DNA of 57,223 nt from CAYTGR01 sp964437445 (lineage in GTDB: Bacteria > Chloroflexota > Anaerolineae > B4-G1 > SLSP01). Location: assembly GCA_964437445.1 (NCBI GenBank), contig CAYTGR010000032.1, positions 1 through 57,223 on the forward strand, given 5' to 3'. Both the position numbers and the translations under genes were made by a program. Position 1 is the stretch's first letter. Each line of letters begins with the position of its first letter. Below, one piece after another: positions 9,034-17,082 of this stretch. The notes under the pieces are model-generated. The model did no database searches. It worked only from the letters and a program-made list of their open reading frames with translations, and was not told where the DNA came from.

Positions 9034-9062
9034 AGTATAGCCGATTTAAGGGTTCCAGTCAA
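9034..9062 (-). promoter_or_regulatory. Sigma-70-type promoter of the toxin-antitoxin operon
   Basis: Reading the minus strand, TTGACT (9062-9057) is separated by exactly 17 bases from TATACT (9039-9034). Transcription would begin near 9027. The same stretch is the 5' leader of the divergent FGGY kinase gene, so the two units share this 75-bp region. Confidence 0.75.
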
Positions 9063-9063
9063 T

Positions 9064-10575
9064 ATGCCCCTGCTTTTAGGTCTTGACATCGGCACTCAAG
9101 CCGTGAAAGGTGTGCTCGTCCGCCCTGAGGGTACCGTGGTGGCCCGGACGAGCCTGGAACGTGGCCCGCAGCATCCTCGCCCCGGCTGGGTGGAGATGGA
9201 TGCGGCGCGTGACTGGTGGGGCTACGCCGTGCAAGCGGTTCGCGCCCTGCTGGCGGCTGTGCCCGATCCGGCCCCGGTGGCCGCCGTCGGCGTCTCCGCG
9301 CTGGTGCCCTGCCTCTGCCCGCTGGATGAGAGCGGCCTGCCGTTGCGCCCGGCGCTTCTCTATTCCGACAACCGCGCGTTGGCGGAGCTGGCGTGGGCCA
9401 ACGCGCGGCTGGCCGTGCCCCTGACCGCGCAGGCCGTCACTCCCAAGCTGCGCTGGCTCCAGCAGCATGAGCCGGAGACCATGGCCCGCACCCGCACCAT
9501 CCTCTCAGCCCACAATTACGTCGTCTACCGGCTCACCGGCGAGCTGAGCATGGACTACGATACCGCCAGCATTCTGGGCGGGATCTTTGATGCCGCGACC
9601 CGGCAATGGGATACCGCCATCTGCCAGGCCCTGGAACTGCCGCTCACCTGCTGGCCGCCGCTCTACCCGGCGACCGCCGTCGTGGGCCGGGTCACCGCTG
9701 AAGCAGCGCGCGCCACCGGCCTGCCCGCCGGGACACCGGTGATCGCCGGCACCGGCGATACCTTCCCCACCATTGTCGGCTGCGGGGCGGTGGAGCCGGG
9801 CGACGCGATGATCGCCTTCGGCACCACTGGCCTGTTGACGGTGACGCGCCGGCCGCTGGTGGAATCCGCCGCCGGGCCGCACTTTGATGACGCCGCCGGC
9901 GGCGCTGCTGTCACCTGGGGCGCTAACATCCTTTCGGCAGGACGGCTGGTGCGCTGGTTTGTGGAGACCTTCGCCCAGGCCGAATGCACCGTGGCCGGCC
10001 GTACCGGTAGCGATCCCTTCACGTTGCTGGAGGCTGGGGCCAGCCGAATTCCACCAGGCGCTGAAGGGCTGTTCGTGCTCCCGCACTGGTTGGGCCGCCG
10101 CACACCGACCCCTGATCCGCACCTGCGCGGAGCTCTGTTAGGGCTGACTCCCTCTCACACCCTCTCTCACATCTACCGGGCTTTGCTGGAATCCTTTGCC
10201 TACAACCTCTGCCAGGGCTTTGACCCGCTGCGCCCGGCCGTGCGCCGCCTGGTGGCTACCTCCGGCGGGGCCCGGAGTCCTCTTTGGCGGCAGATTGTCG
10301 CCGACGTGCTGGATGCGCCGTTGGAGTACCACCCCCAATCCGGTGGGCCATTGGGCAGCGCGTTCCTGGCCGGTTACGCCGCTGGGTTAATTGACGACTT
10401 CATGGCTATCAAGCAGCGTTGGCTCTGCCAGGCCGAGACCACCCTCCCTGACCCGGCGGCCGTCGCCTGCTACCGGCAGCTCTTTCCGCTCTACGAAACG
10501 TTTGATCAGGCCCTGGCCGAGCCGTTTGCACGATTGACCAGGGAGTTGCCCGCGATCCCCTCAGGCACACCATAG
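9064..10575 (+). CDS. FGGY-family carbohydrate kinase (xylulokinase-like)
   Basis: This 503-aa kinase of the FGGY family phosphorylates sugars or polyols. The phosphate-1 motif LLGLDIGTQAVKGVL starts at residue 3. The core motifs GTGDTFPTIVGCGAV and MIAFGTTG (about residues 235-260), and the C-terminal ATSGGARSPLWRQI and GSAFLAGYAAG, are the family signatures. The frame is open to ATG 9007, but ATG 9064 fits the family N-terminus. Although set apart by the lipoprotein and the toxin-antitoxin pair, it is on the same strand as the importer, the dehydrogenases and the aldolase, and completes a likely import-oxidise-phosphorylate-cleave route. Confidence 0.9.
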   Translation: MPLLLGLDIGTQAVKGVLVRPEGTVVARTSLERGPQHPRPGWVEMDAARDWWGYAVQAVRALLAAVPDPAPVAAVGVSALVPCLCPLDESGLPLRPALLYSDNRALAELAWANARLAVPLTAQAVTPKLRWLQQHEPETMARTRTILSAHNYVVYRLTGELSMDYDTASILGGIFDAATRQWDTAICQALELPLTCWPPLYPATAVVGRVTAEAARATGLPAGTPVIAGTGDTFPTIVGCGAVEPGDAMIAFGTTGLLTVTRRPLVESAAGPHFDDAAGGAAVTWGANILSAGRLVRWFVETFAQAECTVAGRTGSDPFTLLEAGASRIPPGAEGLFVLPHWLGRRTPTPDPHLRGALLGLTPSHTLSHIYRALLESFAYNLCQGFDPLRPAVRRLVATSGGARSPLWRQIVADVLDAPLEYHPQSGGPLGSAFLAGYAAGLIDDFMAIKQRWLCQAETTLPDPAAVACYRQLFPLYETFDQALAEPFARLTRELPAIPSGTP

Positions 10576-10658
10576 ACCGGTGCTTTGAGCCAGGCACTAT
10601 TGAGTCCCCTGCAAAAAGCCCCAGATCTCACACCAAAACGCCAAGCCTGCAAGGTTCT

Positions 10659-10742
10659 CCTGTGAAAATAGAAACCAGTTAAGGAGTAAGCAGAGAGCAG
10701 CAGGTAGAAGTTCCTGTTTCCCGCTCACCACTCACTGCTCAC
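10659..10742 (-). repeat. 80-bp dispersed intergenic element, copy A
   Basis: The reverse complement of this stretch nearly matches 47995-48076, differing at a handful of positions; a shortened form is at 46421-46495. Shared landmarks are GGTGAGC, ACAGGAACTTCTACCTGCTG and CCTTAACTGGTTTCTA. It forms an imperfect hairpin (CAGCAGGT...; TGAGCAGTGAG...). Confidence 0.85.
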
Positions 10743-10795
10743 ATTTTCATCCCACGGTTGCTGAACGCCAGTTCATGGGGGAATTCCTTTGAAAA

Positions 10796-10895
10796 TGCAA
10801 GACTTGCTCACGCCAGGACGCAAAGGCGCAAAGAAAGCCGTTCTAAACTTGGCGGGCCTGGCGTCTTAGCGACTTTTCGGGAGGCCTTTTTGCGG
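10796..10895. repeat. Degenerate palindromic repeat (GCCAGGACGCAAAG type), copy 1
   Basis: The left part contains TGCTCACGCCAGGACGCAAA and the right part GGCCTGGCGTCTTAGCGAC then GGCCTTTTTGC. A better preserved relative is at 27697-27808. No coding capacity was recognised. Confidence 0.6.
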
Positions 10896-10942
10896 TGGCG
10901 TCACTATTTCCCAGGAATAATCAAAATTTCTCCTCGACCCTC

Positions 10943-10971
10943 TTGACTTGCCAGAGGTTTTATGCTATTAT
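10943..10971 (+). promoter_or_regulatory. Sigma-70-type promoter of the GntR/UTRA regulator gene
   Basis: TTGACT (10943-10948), a 17-bp spacer and TATTAT (10966-10971) make a near-consensus promoter 33 bp before ATG 11004. The operator palindrome starts at the very next base. Confidence 0.78.
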
Positions 10972-10989
10972 AACTGGTATATACCAGTT
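10972..10989. promoter_or_regulatory. Perfect 18-bp operator palindrome for the GntR/HutC-type regulator
   Basis: AACTGGTAT followed by ATACCAGTT is an exact inverted repeat. GntR/HutC/NagR-family proteins bind such GT..AC two-fold sites. The site overlaps the transcription start expected from the promoter next to it, so binding would block RNA polymerase: autorepression is the simplest reading. I found no second exact copy in this window by eye. Confidence 0.78.
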
Positions 10990-11003
10990 ATTACCAGCAA
11001 GCT

Positions 11004-11738
11004 ATGCAACTCAAACGCGAGGCACCAACTCCCCTTTATATCCAGCTCCGCGACGGGTTAGCAGCCGGTATCGCCTCCGGGCAATATCAACCGCACGACC
11101 GGCTGCCCTCTGAACGGGAACTGTGTGAGGCCTATGCCGTCAGCCGGATGACCGTCCGCCAGGCCATCGCCCAGCTGATGCACGATGGGCTGGTTTACGC
11201 CCGCGCTGGCAAAGGCACTTTTGTCAACGAACCAAAGATCAATCAGGAGCTGCGCTCGCTCACCGGCTTTAGCCAGGATGTACAGGCGCGCGGCGGGGTT
11301 CCTTCCAGCCGTGTGTTGGAGGCGCAGCTGATCCCGGCGACGCCGCAACTGGCGGCGCGGTTGCGCCAGCCGGTGGGGACCGAACTGGTGCAGCTCTCGC
11401 GGGTGCGTTTATCCAACGCAATGCCGCTGGCGCTGGAAACCGCCTATCTGGTGCACGAATTGTGCCCACAGTTGTTACGCTACGATTTTGCGGTTGAGTC
11501 GCTGTACTATGTGCTGGAAAGCGATTATGGCTTGCGCCTGGTCCGTGCGGAACAGACCCTGGAGGCCAGTCTGGCTAATGCGACGGAATTGGAATTGCTG
11601 GAGCTCTTTCCGCCCGCGGCCGTGCTGCGTTTGGAACGATTGACCTATACCGACCAGGACATTCCGGTAGAGTATGTCCTCTCGGCTTATCGGGGTGACC
11701 GTTATAAGTTCCGCACGGCTCTCCAGCCAGGCAGCTAA
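11004..11738 (+). CDS. GntR/HutC-family regulator with UTRA ligand domain (NagR/YvoA-like)
   Basis: This 244-aa protein has an N-terminal winged helix (PLYIQLRDGLAAGI...LPSERELCEAYAVSRMTVRQA, about residues 10-70). A UTRA effector domain (about 90-235) includes LSRVRLSNAMPLALETAYL and the C-terminal YRGDRYKF. This layout is that of NagR/YvoA, which senses GlcNAc-6-P or GlcN-6-P, and of HutC. It is the first gene of the amino-sugar/peptidoglycan-recycling island and is followed after 18 bp by a NamZ-type muramidase. It probably represses its own promoter and perhaps the downstream genes until GlcNAc-6-P accumulates. The ligand is inferred from context. Confidence 0.9.
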   Translation: MQLKREAPTPLYIQLRDGLAAGIASGQYQPHDRLPSERELCEAYAVSRMTVRQAIAQLMHDGLVYARAGKGTFVNEPKINQELRSLTGFSQDVQARGGVPSSRVLEAQLIPATPQLAARLRQPVGTELVQLSRVRLSNAMPLALETAYLVHELCPQLLRYDFAVESLYYVLESDYGLRLVRAEQTLEASLANATELELLELFPPAAVLRLERLTYTDQDIPVEYVLSAYRGDRYKFRTALQPGS

Positions 11739-11756
11739 ATCAGCAGGAGGGGTGCG

Positions 11757-12917
11757 TTGAAAGTTGAAACCGGCCTGGAAGTCCTGTTGCACGAACAGCT
11801 GGCAGCACTCCGGGGCCGTCGCGTCGGCCTGGTCACTCACCCGGCGGCGGTGCTCCCCGATTTCACTGGGGTTTTGGAGGCGCTGCTGGCGGCCGGGGTG
11901 CAGGTCACGGTGCTCTACGGGCCGGAACACGGGTTTGACGGCTCCGCAGCCGACGGCGCAGCGGTCGGCGATGCCCTGCATCCGCGCACCGGCCTGCCAG
12001 TTTTCAGCCTCTATGGACTGACGAAGGAGCCGACCCCGGCCATGCTCGCCGGGGTGGACCTGCTGCTGTTTGACATGCAGGATGTCGGCGTCCGCTTCTA
12101 CACCTACATGAGCACACTCTGGCATTTGCTCCGAGGAGCGGCCCGGGCCGGTAAGCCGGTCTGGGTGCTGGATCGGCCCAATCCACTCAACGGCGTGACG
12201 TTAGAAGGGCCGCTCGTGGCACCGGGCTTTGAATCGTTCGTCGGCGTGATCCCCGTTCCCATCCGCCACGGCCTGACGTTGGGGGAATTGGCCCGGTGGA
12301 TGAACGGCGAGTACGCGCTTGGCGCTGAGCTCACGGTAGTGCCGCTGCGGGGCTGGCGGCGCGAGCAATGGTTTGACGAAACCGGCCTGCCCTGGGTCAT
12401 CACCTCGCCGGCAATGCCGCACCTTTCTACCGTGACGGTCTACCCGGGGATGTGCTTTCTGGAGGGGACCAACGTCTCCAGTGGGCGGGGAACAGCGCTG
12501 CCGTTTGAGCTCTGTGGCGCGCCCTGGCTGGACGGCTATGCGCTGGCGCAACGGCTCAACGCACTGGAGCTGCCCGGCGTTCGCTTCCGCTCTCATTTCT
12601 TCACGCCCACGGCAGATAAATACGCAGGAAGCCATTGCAGCGGCGTCCAGGTGCACGTGACCGACCGGGCGGCGCTCCGTCCTGTCACGGTGGGGTTGCA
12701 CGTATTGGCCGCCTGCCAGGCGGTCGCCCCGCATGACTTCGCCTTCCTGCACTCCAGCTGGGAAGGGCATCCGGCACACCTGGATCTGCTTACCGGTTCG
12801 GCACGGGTGCGGGAGGGACTGGCAGCCGGCGAACCGGTGGCCGGCCAGGTCGCCGCCTGGGACGCCGACCTGGCCGCGTTTGCCGAACGGCGCCGGCCCT
12901 ACTTGCTGTATTCATGA
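11757..12917 (+). CDS. namZ: NamZ-like exo-beta-N-acetylmuramidase (DUF1343, GH171)
   Basis: This 386-aa DUF1343 protein is read from TTG 11757 after a strong AGGAGGGG site. Family landmarks are GLVTHPAAV (residues 23-31), LYGPEHGFDGSAADGA, DMQDVGVRFYTY, WVLDRPNPLNG and YPGMCFLEGTNVSSGRGT. Characterised NamZ enzymes release MurNAc from the non-reducing end of peptidoglycan fragments. B. subtilis NamZ is exported, whereas this one shows no signal peptide, so it should act on imported fragments in the cytoplasm. It lies between the NagR-like regulator and a double acetyltransferase. Family assignment is firm; the cytoplasmic role is inference. Confidence 0.87.
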   Translation: MKVETGLEVLLHEQLAALRGRRVGLVTHPAAVLPDFTGVLEALLAAGVQVTVLYGPEHGFDGSAADGAAVGDALHPRTGLPVFSLYGLTKEPTPAMLAGVDLLLFDMQDVGVRFYTYMSTLWHLLRGAARAGKPVWVLDRPNPLNGVTLEGPLVAPGFESFVGVIPVPIRHGLTLGELARWMNGEYALGAELTVVPLRGWRREQWFDETGLPWVITSPAMPHLSTVTVYPGMCFLEGTNVSSGRGTALPFELCGAPWLDGYALAQRLNALELPGVRFRSHFFTPTADKYAGSHCSGVQVHVTDRAALRPVTVGLHVLAACQAVAPHDFAFLHSSWEGHPAHLDLLTGSARVREGLAAGEPVAGQVAAWDADLAAFAERRRPYLLYS

Positions 12918-12943
12918 AACGGGAAGCCTGTCCGGCTCAGCAT

Positions 12944-12992
12944 CACGTTTTACGTTTTACGTTTCACGTTTCACGTTTCACGCCTGACGTCT
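12944..12992 (+). repeat. Heptanucleotide tandem repeat, (C/T)ACGTTT x7
   Basis: Seven consecutive 7-bp units, four or five of them CACGTTT or TACGTTT and the last two degenerate, fill the gap between namZ and the acetyltransferase gene. The same unit recurs at 23814-23883 and 30297-30366. Confidence 0.92.
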
Positions 12993-13009
12993 TGATTTGA
13001 GGAGTCACC

Positions 13010-13942
13010 TTGACCATTGCCATTCGTCCTTACCGCGGCACCGATGAGGCGGCACTCCTGGCGTTATGGAATGCGGCACTGACCCATGATCCGATCACGG
13101 CGTCCATTTTTCACACTCAGGTGCTGCTGGATCCGAACTTTGATCCGGCCCGGTTGCTGGTGGCCGAGACTGAGGGCGAGCTGGCCGGGTTTGTGCTGGC
13201 GTTAGTGCGGCAGGTTCCTTACTACGACGCGGGGCTGGAGCCAGAGCGGGCCTGGATCACGGCGTTTGGGGTCCATCCCGCTTACCGGCGGCAGGGAATC
13301 GGCCGGGCGCTGTTCCAAGCGGCGCAGGCCCGGTTGGTGGGGCGGCACATCATGATTGCTCCCTACGTCCCCCACTACTTCACGCCCGGCGTGGATGGGG
13401 CGGCTTACCCGGCGGCGTTGCCTTTCCTGCAAGCGTTGGGATTTGAGGGGCAGGCTGAAGCCCTTTCCATGCAAGCTGACCTCAACGACTTCACCCTCCC
13501 GCCGGCGGTGATAGCCCTGGAGCAACGCTGTGCTGCCGACGGGCTGGGGGTGCAGCCTCTCATGGCCGCCGATCTGCCGGCCCTCAAGGCTTTCCTGGTC
13601 GGCGAGTTCGGTTGGGATTGGTTCCGGTTTGCCACGGAGTATTTGCAGGTGTTGCTGGGTCCCGGCTCCGACGAGCTGGGCGCCTGGGTGGCGGTGCAGG
13701 GGGCGCAGGTCGTCGGCTACTGCCAGCACCGGCGTGAGCGATTCGGGCCGTTCGGCGTGGCGGCCGCCCTGCGCGGGCGGGGACTCGGACGTGTGCTGCT
13801 CTATCACGCCTTAGCGCAGATGCGCGCCCAGGGGTTCCATGTGGCCTGGTTCCTCTGGACCGACGAGCACGCAGCACGGCTGTATCGGAATGCCGGGTTT
13901 CAAGTCGTGCGGCGTTTTACGATCATGCAGGCTAAGCCATGA
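13010..13942 (+). CDS. Tandem GNAT acetyltransferase, copy 1
   Basis: This 310-aa protein contains two GNAT domains. Domain 1 has the acetyl-CoA loop AFGVHPAYRRQGIGRALF (about residues 85-102). Domain 2 has FGVAAALRGRGLGRVLLYHA (about 244-263) and the C-terminal RLYRNAGFQV. It is read from TTG 13010 after GGAG. A second protein of the same architecture is at 24888-25826. In Clostridium acetobutylicum a glucosamine/glucosaminide N-acetyltransferase (GlmA) re-acetylates cell-wall sugars during recycling. Given the island, a similar role on deacetylated muropeptides is plausible but unproven. Protein or antibiotic acetylation cannot be excluded. Confidence 0.87.
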   Translation: MTIAIRPYRGTDEAALLALWNAALTHDPITASIFHTQVLLDPNFDPARLLVAETEGELAGFVLALVRQVPYYDAGLEPERAWITAFGVHPAYRRQGIGRALFQAAQARLVGRHIMIAPYVPHYFTPGVDGAAYPAALPFLQALGFEGQAEALSMQADLNDFTLPPAVIALEQRCAADGLGVQPLMAADLPALKAFLVGEFGWDWFRFATEYLQVLLGPGSDELGAWVAVQGAQVVGYCQHRRERFGPFGVAAALRGRGLGRVLLYHALAQMRAQGFHVAWFLWTDEHAARLYRNAGFQVVRRFTIMQAKP

Positions 13943-13967
13943 GAGGTTGAAAATAGTCTGGTGCGGA

Positions 13968-13996
13968 TTGACGCAACACGCAACAGCAGCTTTACT
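13968..13996 (+). promoter_or_regulatory. Probable promoter of the Dpp-type permease operon
   Basis: TTGACG (13968-13973), a 17-bp spacer and TTTACT (13991-13996) lie 26 bp before ATG 14023. The -10 hexamer is part of TTTACTCAAAT, which also precedes the binding-protein gene at 18362-18372 with a TTGATT box 16 bp upstream. Confidence 0.5.
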
Positions 13997-14022
13997 CAAA
14001 TCTCAGAGCAGGAGGTGAACGT

Positions 14023-15102
14023 ATGAGTTCTGTGGCGACTGCCGGGCCGCCCAAGAAAACGGCACTGGATTATCTGGAGAAAATCTGGACTAATTTCTGG
14101 CTACGCACGCTGGTCAAAAAGGTCTTTATCGTCTGGATCGTCGTCACGCTCACTTTTTTCATCATCCGTGCGCTGCCAGGCAACCCGGTAGAAATTATGG
14201 TCATGAGCCTGATGGATAGTGGCCTGTCTTCTGAAGAGGCTTATATGCGGGCTGCCAGCTTGTTGCGGATTGATTTGGATGCTCCTCTAAGCGCACAATA
14301 TCTGGATTACATGCGCAATTTGCTCCACGGTGACCTGGGAGACTCTTACGTCCTGGCGCTCAACAAACCGGTTGCCACGCTCATTGCCCAAAGACTGCCG
14401 TGGACCTTGTTCAGTGTTGGGACCTCATTGCTTATTAGCTTTGTCATCGGGATGTTTTTAGGGACATTGGCCGCCTACCGGCGCAATTCGTTCCTGGATC
14501 ATTTGTTGACCAATTTTAGCGCGGCCATTGAGTCGATCCCCAACACGCTGACTGCCATCATCCTGGTTCTGTTGCTGGGCGTGACCTGGAAGCTGGTCCC
14601 ATTGAACTTCATGCGTGGCTCGCTCTCGCCGGGCGTTAAACCCGGATTCACGGCCACTTTTCTGGTGGATCTGTTCAAGCATTATGCCGTGCCGGGCACG
14701 GTCTACATCTTTTCCACCCTGGGCGGCTGGATGTTAGCGATGCGCAGCAGTACCATCAGCACCCTCGGCGACGATTACGTGACAGTAGCGCGCGCCCGCG
14801 GGCTGCCCGATATGCGAATTATCACCGCTTACGTCGGGCGCAACGCCAGCCTGCCGTTGATCACCAGCCTGGCGATCTCGCTGGGCTTTGTCGTGGGCGG
14901 TTCCATCCTGATTGAGTACATCTTCGTCTATCAGGGGATCGGTCTGTTGTTGAGCCAGGCCATCGGCAAGCGGGATTATCCGGTCATGCAGGGGATTTTG
15001 CTGGTCACGACGATCACCGTGATTCTTTCCACCGCGTTGGCCGACCTGCTTTACGGCTGGTTAGACCCGCGCATCCGAATTTCCGGTGGAGGGGGGGAAT
15101 GA
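14023..15102 (+). CDS. Dpp/Opp-type ABC transporter permease (DppB-like)
   Basis: This 359-aa membrane protein of the BPD_transp_1 family has a first membrane helix VFIVWIVVTLTFFIIRALPG, the B-subunit landmark. A large extracytoplasmic loop follows (HGDLGDSY), then five further helices and the EAA-like loop DYVTVARARGLPDMRIIT that docks on the ATPase. It starts after AGGAGGTGAACGT and overlaps the next permease by ATGA. The family imports peptides, and in Chloroflexota and Thermotogota often oligosaccharides. Within this recycling island, muropeptides or muramyl sugars are the most likely cargo; Agrobacterium uses an ABC importer (Yej) this way. Confidence 0.9.
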   Translation: MSSVATAGPPKKTALDYLEKIWTNFWLRTLVKKVFIVWIVVTLTFFIIRALPGNPVEIMVMSLMDSGLSSEEAYMRAASLLRIDLDAPLSAQYLDYMRNLLHGDLGDSYVLALNKPVATLIAQRLPWTLFSVGTSLLISFVIGMFLGTLAAYRRNSFLDHLLTNFSAAIESIPNTLTAIILVLLLGVTWKLVPLNFMRGSLSPGVKPGFTATFLVDLFKHYAVPGTVYIFSTLGGWMLAMRSSTISTLGDDYVTVARARGLPDMRIITAYVGRNASLPLITSLAISLGFVVGGSILIEYIFVYQGIGLLLSQAIGKRDYPVMQGILLVTTITVILSTALADLLYGWLDPRIRISGGGGE

Positions 15103-15992
15103 CAGCCATGGAAACAACATCAACTTCTCGCCCAAGCCGGGAGAGCGGCCTGCTCCGCACCCTGAAGTTGCTGGCCCGCAACAAGATCGGCTTGTTGGGT
15201 CTCATCACCATCATTCTGATGACGTTGATGTCGTTTGTTGGTCCCCTTGTGATTCCACCGGAGACGCAGGCGCACACCGAACAGATCTATAAACCGCCTT
15301 CGGCCGCCCACCCGCTCGGCACCGATTTCCAGGGGCGCGAGATGTGGAAGATGGCTATCCATGGCGGGCGGGACGTCCTCATAGTGGCCTTTCTGGCCGG
15401 GATTTTGACGACGCTTGTTGCCGTGACCGTCGGCGCGGTCAGCGCGTTCTTTGGTGGCTGGGTAGACAGTTTGATGATGGGGATCACCGACATCTGGCTG
15501 ACCATCCCCCGGTTCCTGCTGTTGGTGGTGGTTGCTACCCTGGTCAGGCTGGAAAATATCTGGATGCTGGCGCTTTTCCTTGCCTTTTTCGGCTGGCCCG
15601 GCCTGGCGCGCCAGATTCGCTCGCAGGTCCTCTCGCTCAAGAAACGGGAATACGTGGAGGCAGCCCAGTTGCTGGACTTGGGCGCTCCCCACATTATCTT
15701 CCGGGAAATGTTGCCGAACATGATGAGCTACATCGTTATTGCGATGATCAATGCCATGACCAGTGCCATCTATTCCCAGACCGGCCTGGTTTTCCTGGGC
15801 GTGGTGCCCTTTGGCAATAACTGGGGCGTTATGTTTAGTCTGGCTTATGCCAAAAACGCGATCTACAACCCCAACGCGGCCGCCAGCCTCCTGGTCCCGA
15901 TGGGGGCCATCATCCTTTTCCAGATCTCCCTGGTCATGCTTTCCCGCTCTCTGGAAGAGATCTTTAACCCGCGCCTGCGGACGGGGGTGTGA
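15099..15992 (+). CDS. Dpp/Opp-type ABC transporter permease (DppC-like)
   Basis: This 297-aa membrane protein has the C-subunit layout: a cytoplasmic N-terminus, one helix (GLLGLITIILMTLMSFVGPL), then HPLGTDFQGREMWKMAIHGG and four or five more helices. The EAA loop is REYVEAAQLLDLGAPHIIFR. It overlaps the B-like permease by ATGA (start 15099; ATG 15108 is an alternative) and ends 1 bp before the first ATPase gene. It forms the second half of the import channel. Confidence 0.9.
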   Translation: MTAMETTSTSRPSRESGLLRTLKLLARNKIGLLGLITIILMTLMSFVGPLVIPPETQAHTEQIYKPPSAAHPLGTDFQGREMWKMAIHGGRDVLIVAFLAGILTTLVAVTVGAVSAFFGGWVDSLMMGITDIWLTIPRFLLLVVVATLVRLENIWMLALFLAFFGWPGLARQIRSQVLSLKKREYVEAAQLLDLGAPHIIFREMLPNMMSYIVIAMINAMTSAIYSQTGLVFLGVVPFGNNWGVMFSLAYAKNAIYNPNAAASLLVPMGAIILFQISLVMLSRSLEEIFNPRLRTGV

Positions 15993-15993
15993 G

Positions 15994-17082
15994 ATGAATC
16001 AACCAACCAACGCAGCCACAAGTCAACGCACCGGCGCGCCGACGCTATCGGTGAAAGGGTTGACGATCACCTATCAGGCCAAACGAGGCTCGGTCCAGGC
16101 AGTGCGTAACGTTTCGCTTGAAGTGCAGCGCGGGGAGGCGCTGGCGCTCATTGGCGAGAGCGGCTCCGGCAAGACGACGATGGGGTTGGGGCTGGTACGG
16201 CTGCTGCCCTCCACGGCAAAGGTGCGTCAGGGTGAGCTGATCTATCGGCGCACCGCGCCGGGATCTAACGGCGGGCCGGGCGCGGTGACTGAGGTGGACG
16301 TGCTGAAACTCAACGGCCGTGAGCTGCGCCAGTTCCGCTGGCGCGAGTGCGCGATGGTCTTCCAGGCCGCGCTGAATGCCTTCAACCCGGTGCTGCGTAT
16401 CTCCGATCAGTTTGGCGACACGGCGCGCGCCCATGGCTACCTGCAAGGGAAAGCTCTGGCCGACCGGGCGCGCCACCTGTTTGAACTGGTGCGACTGGAC
16501 CCCGACCGGGTCTGGCGCTCCTACCCGCATGAGCTCTCCGGCGGGATGCGCCAGCGGGTGCTGATCGCGTTGGGACTGCTGCTGGAACCCCAATTGCTCA
16601 TCCTGGATGAACCGACGACGGCGTTGGATATTTTGACGCAGCGCAATATCATGGATGTGCTCAAAGAGCTGCGCCAGCAACTGGATTTCTCGCTCATCTT
16701 CATCTCGCACGATCTTTCGCTGGCGGCGGAACTGGCTGACCGGGTTGCCACGATGTACGCCGGCAAGCTGGTGGAAATCAGCGATGTCTACACGACTTTC
16801 AAGAACCCGGTGCATCCTTATACCATCGGCTTGATCAACGCCGTGCCGACGCTGACCGCTCACAAGGACCGGGTCTCTTCCATCCCCGGCTCACCGCCAG
16901 ACCTGATTGACCTGCCGACCGGTTGCAAATTCCATCCGCGTTGCCCGCTGGCTGACCTGCGTTGCCGGCAAGAGGAGCCTGAACTGGTGGCCGCAACCGG
17001 TACCGACCATTGGGTGGCCTGCTGGAACTGGCAGATTGCCCGCCGCCAGCTGAGCAACGGGGGCAAAGGAGGCGCAGCATGA
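15994..17082 (+). CDS. Dpp/Opp-type ABC transporter ATP-binding protein (DppD-like)
   Basis: This 362-aa ATPase is read from ATG 15994, directly after the permease stop, since upstream codons in this frame overlap the permease. It shows Walker A GESGSGKTTMG (about residue 55), Q-loop FQAALNAFNPV, signature LSGGMRQRVLIA, Walker B LLILDEPTTALD and the H-loop in FISHDLSLA. The C-terminal oligopeptide/dipeptide domain has the cysteine-bearing TGCKFHPRCPLADLRC. It works with the DppF-like partner that follows with an ATGA overlap. Confidence 0.92.
   Translation: MNQPTNAATSQRTGAPTLSVKGLTITYQAKRGSVQAVRNVSLEVQRGEALALIGESGSGKTTMGLGLVRLLPSTAKVRQGELIYRRTAPGSNGGPGAVTEVDVLKLNGRELRQFRWRECAMVFQAALNAFNPVLRISDQFGDTARAHGYLQGKALADRARHLFELVRLDPDRVWRSYPHELSGGMRQRVLIALGLLLEPQLLILDEPTTALDILTQRNIMDVLKELRQQLDFSLIFISHDLSLAAELADRVATMYAGKLVEISDVYTTFKNPVHPYTIGLINAVPTLTAHKDRVSSIPGSPPDLIDLPTGCKFHPRCPLADLRCRQEEPELVAATGTDHWVACWNWQIARRQLSNGGKGGAA

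Larger units (their letters stand above)
10576..11003. other. 428-bp intergenic region with two dispersed repeats and a promoter
   Basis: No convincing gene is present. The region holds a minus-strand copy of the 80-bp dispersed element (10659-10742), whose end carries three GCTCAC-type heptamers. It also holds a degenerate palindromic repeat of the 'GCCAGGACGCAAAG' type (10796-10895). The last part holds the promoter and operator of the GntR regulator gene. Confidence 0.75.
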
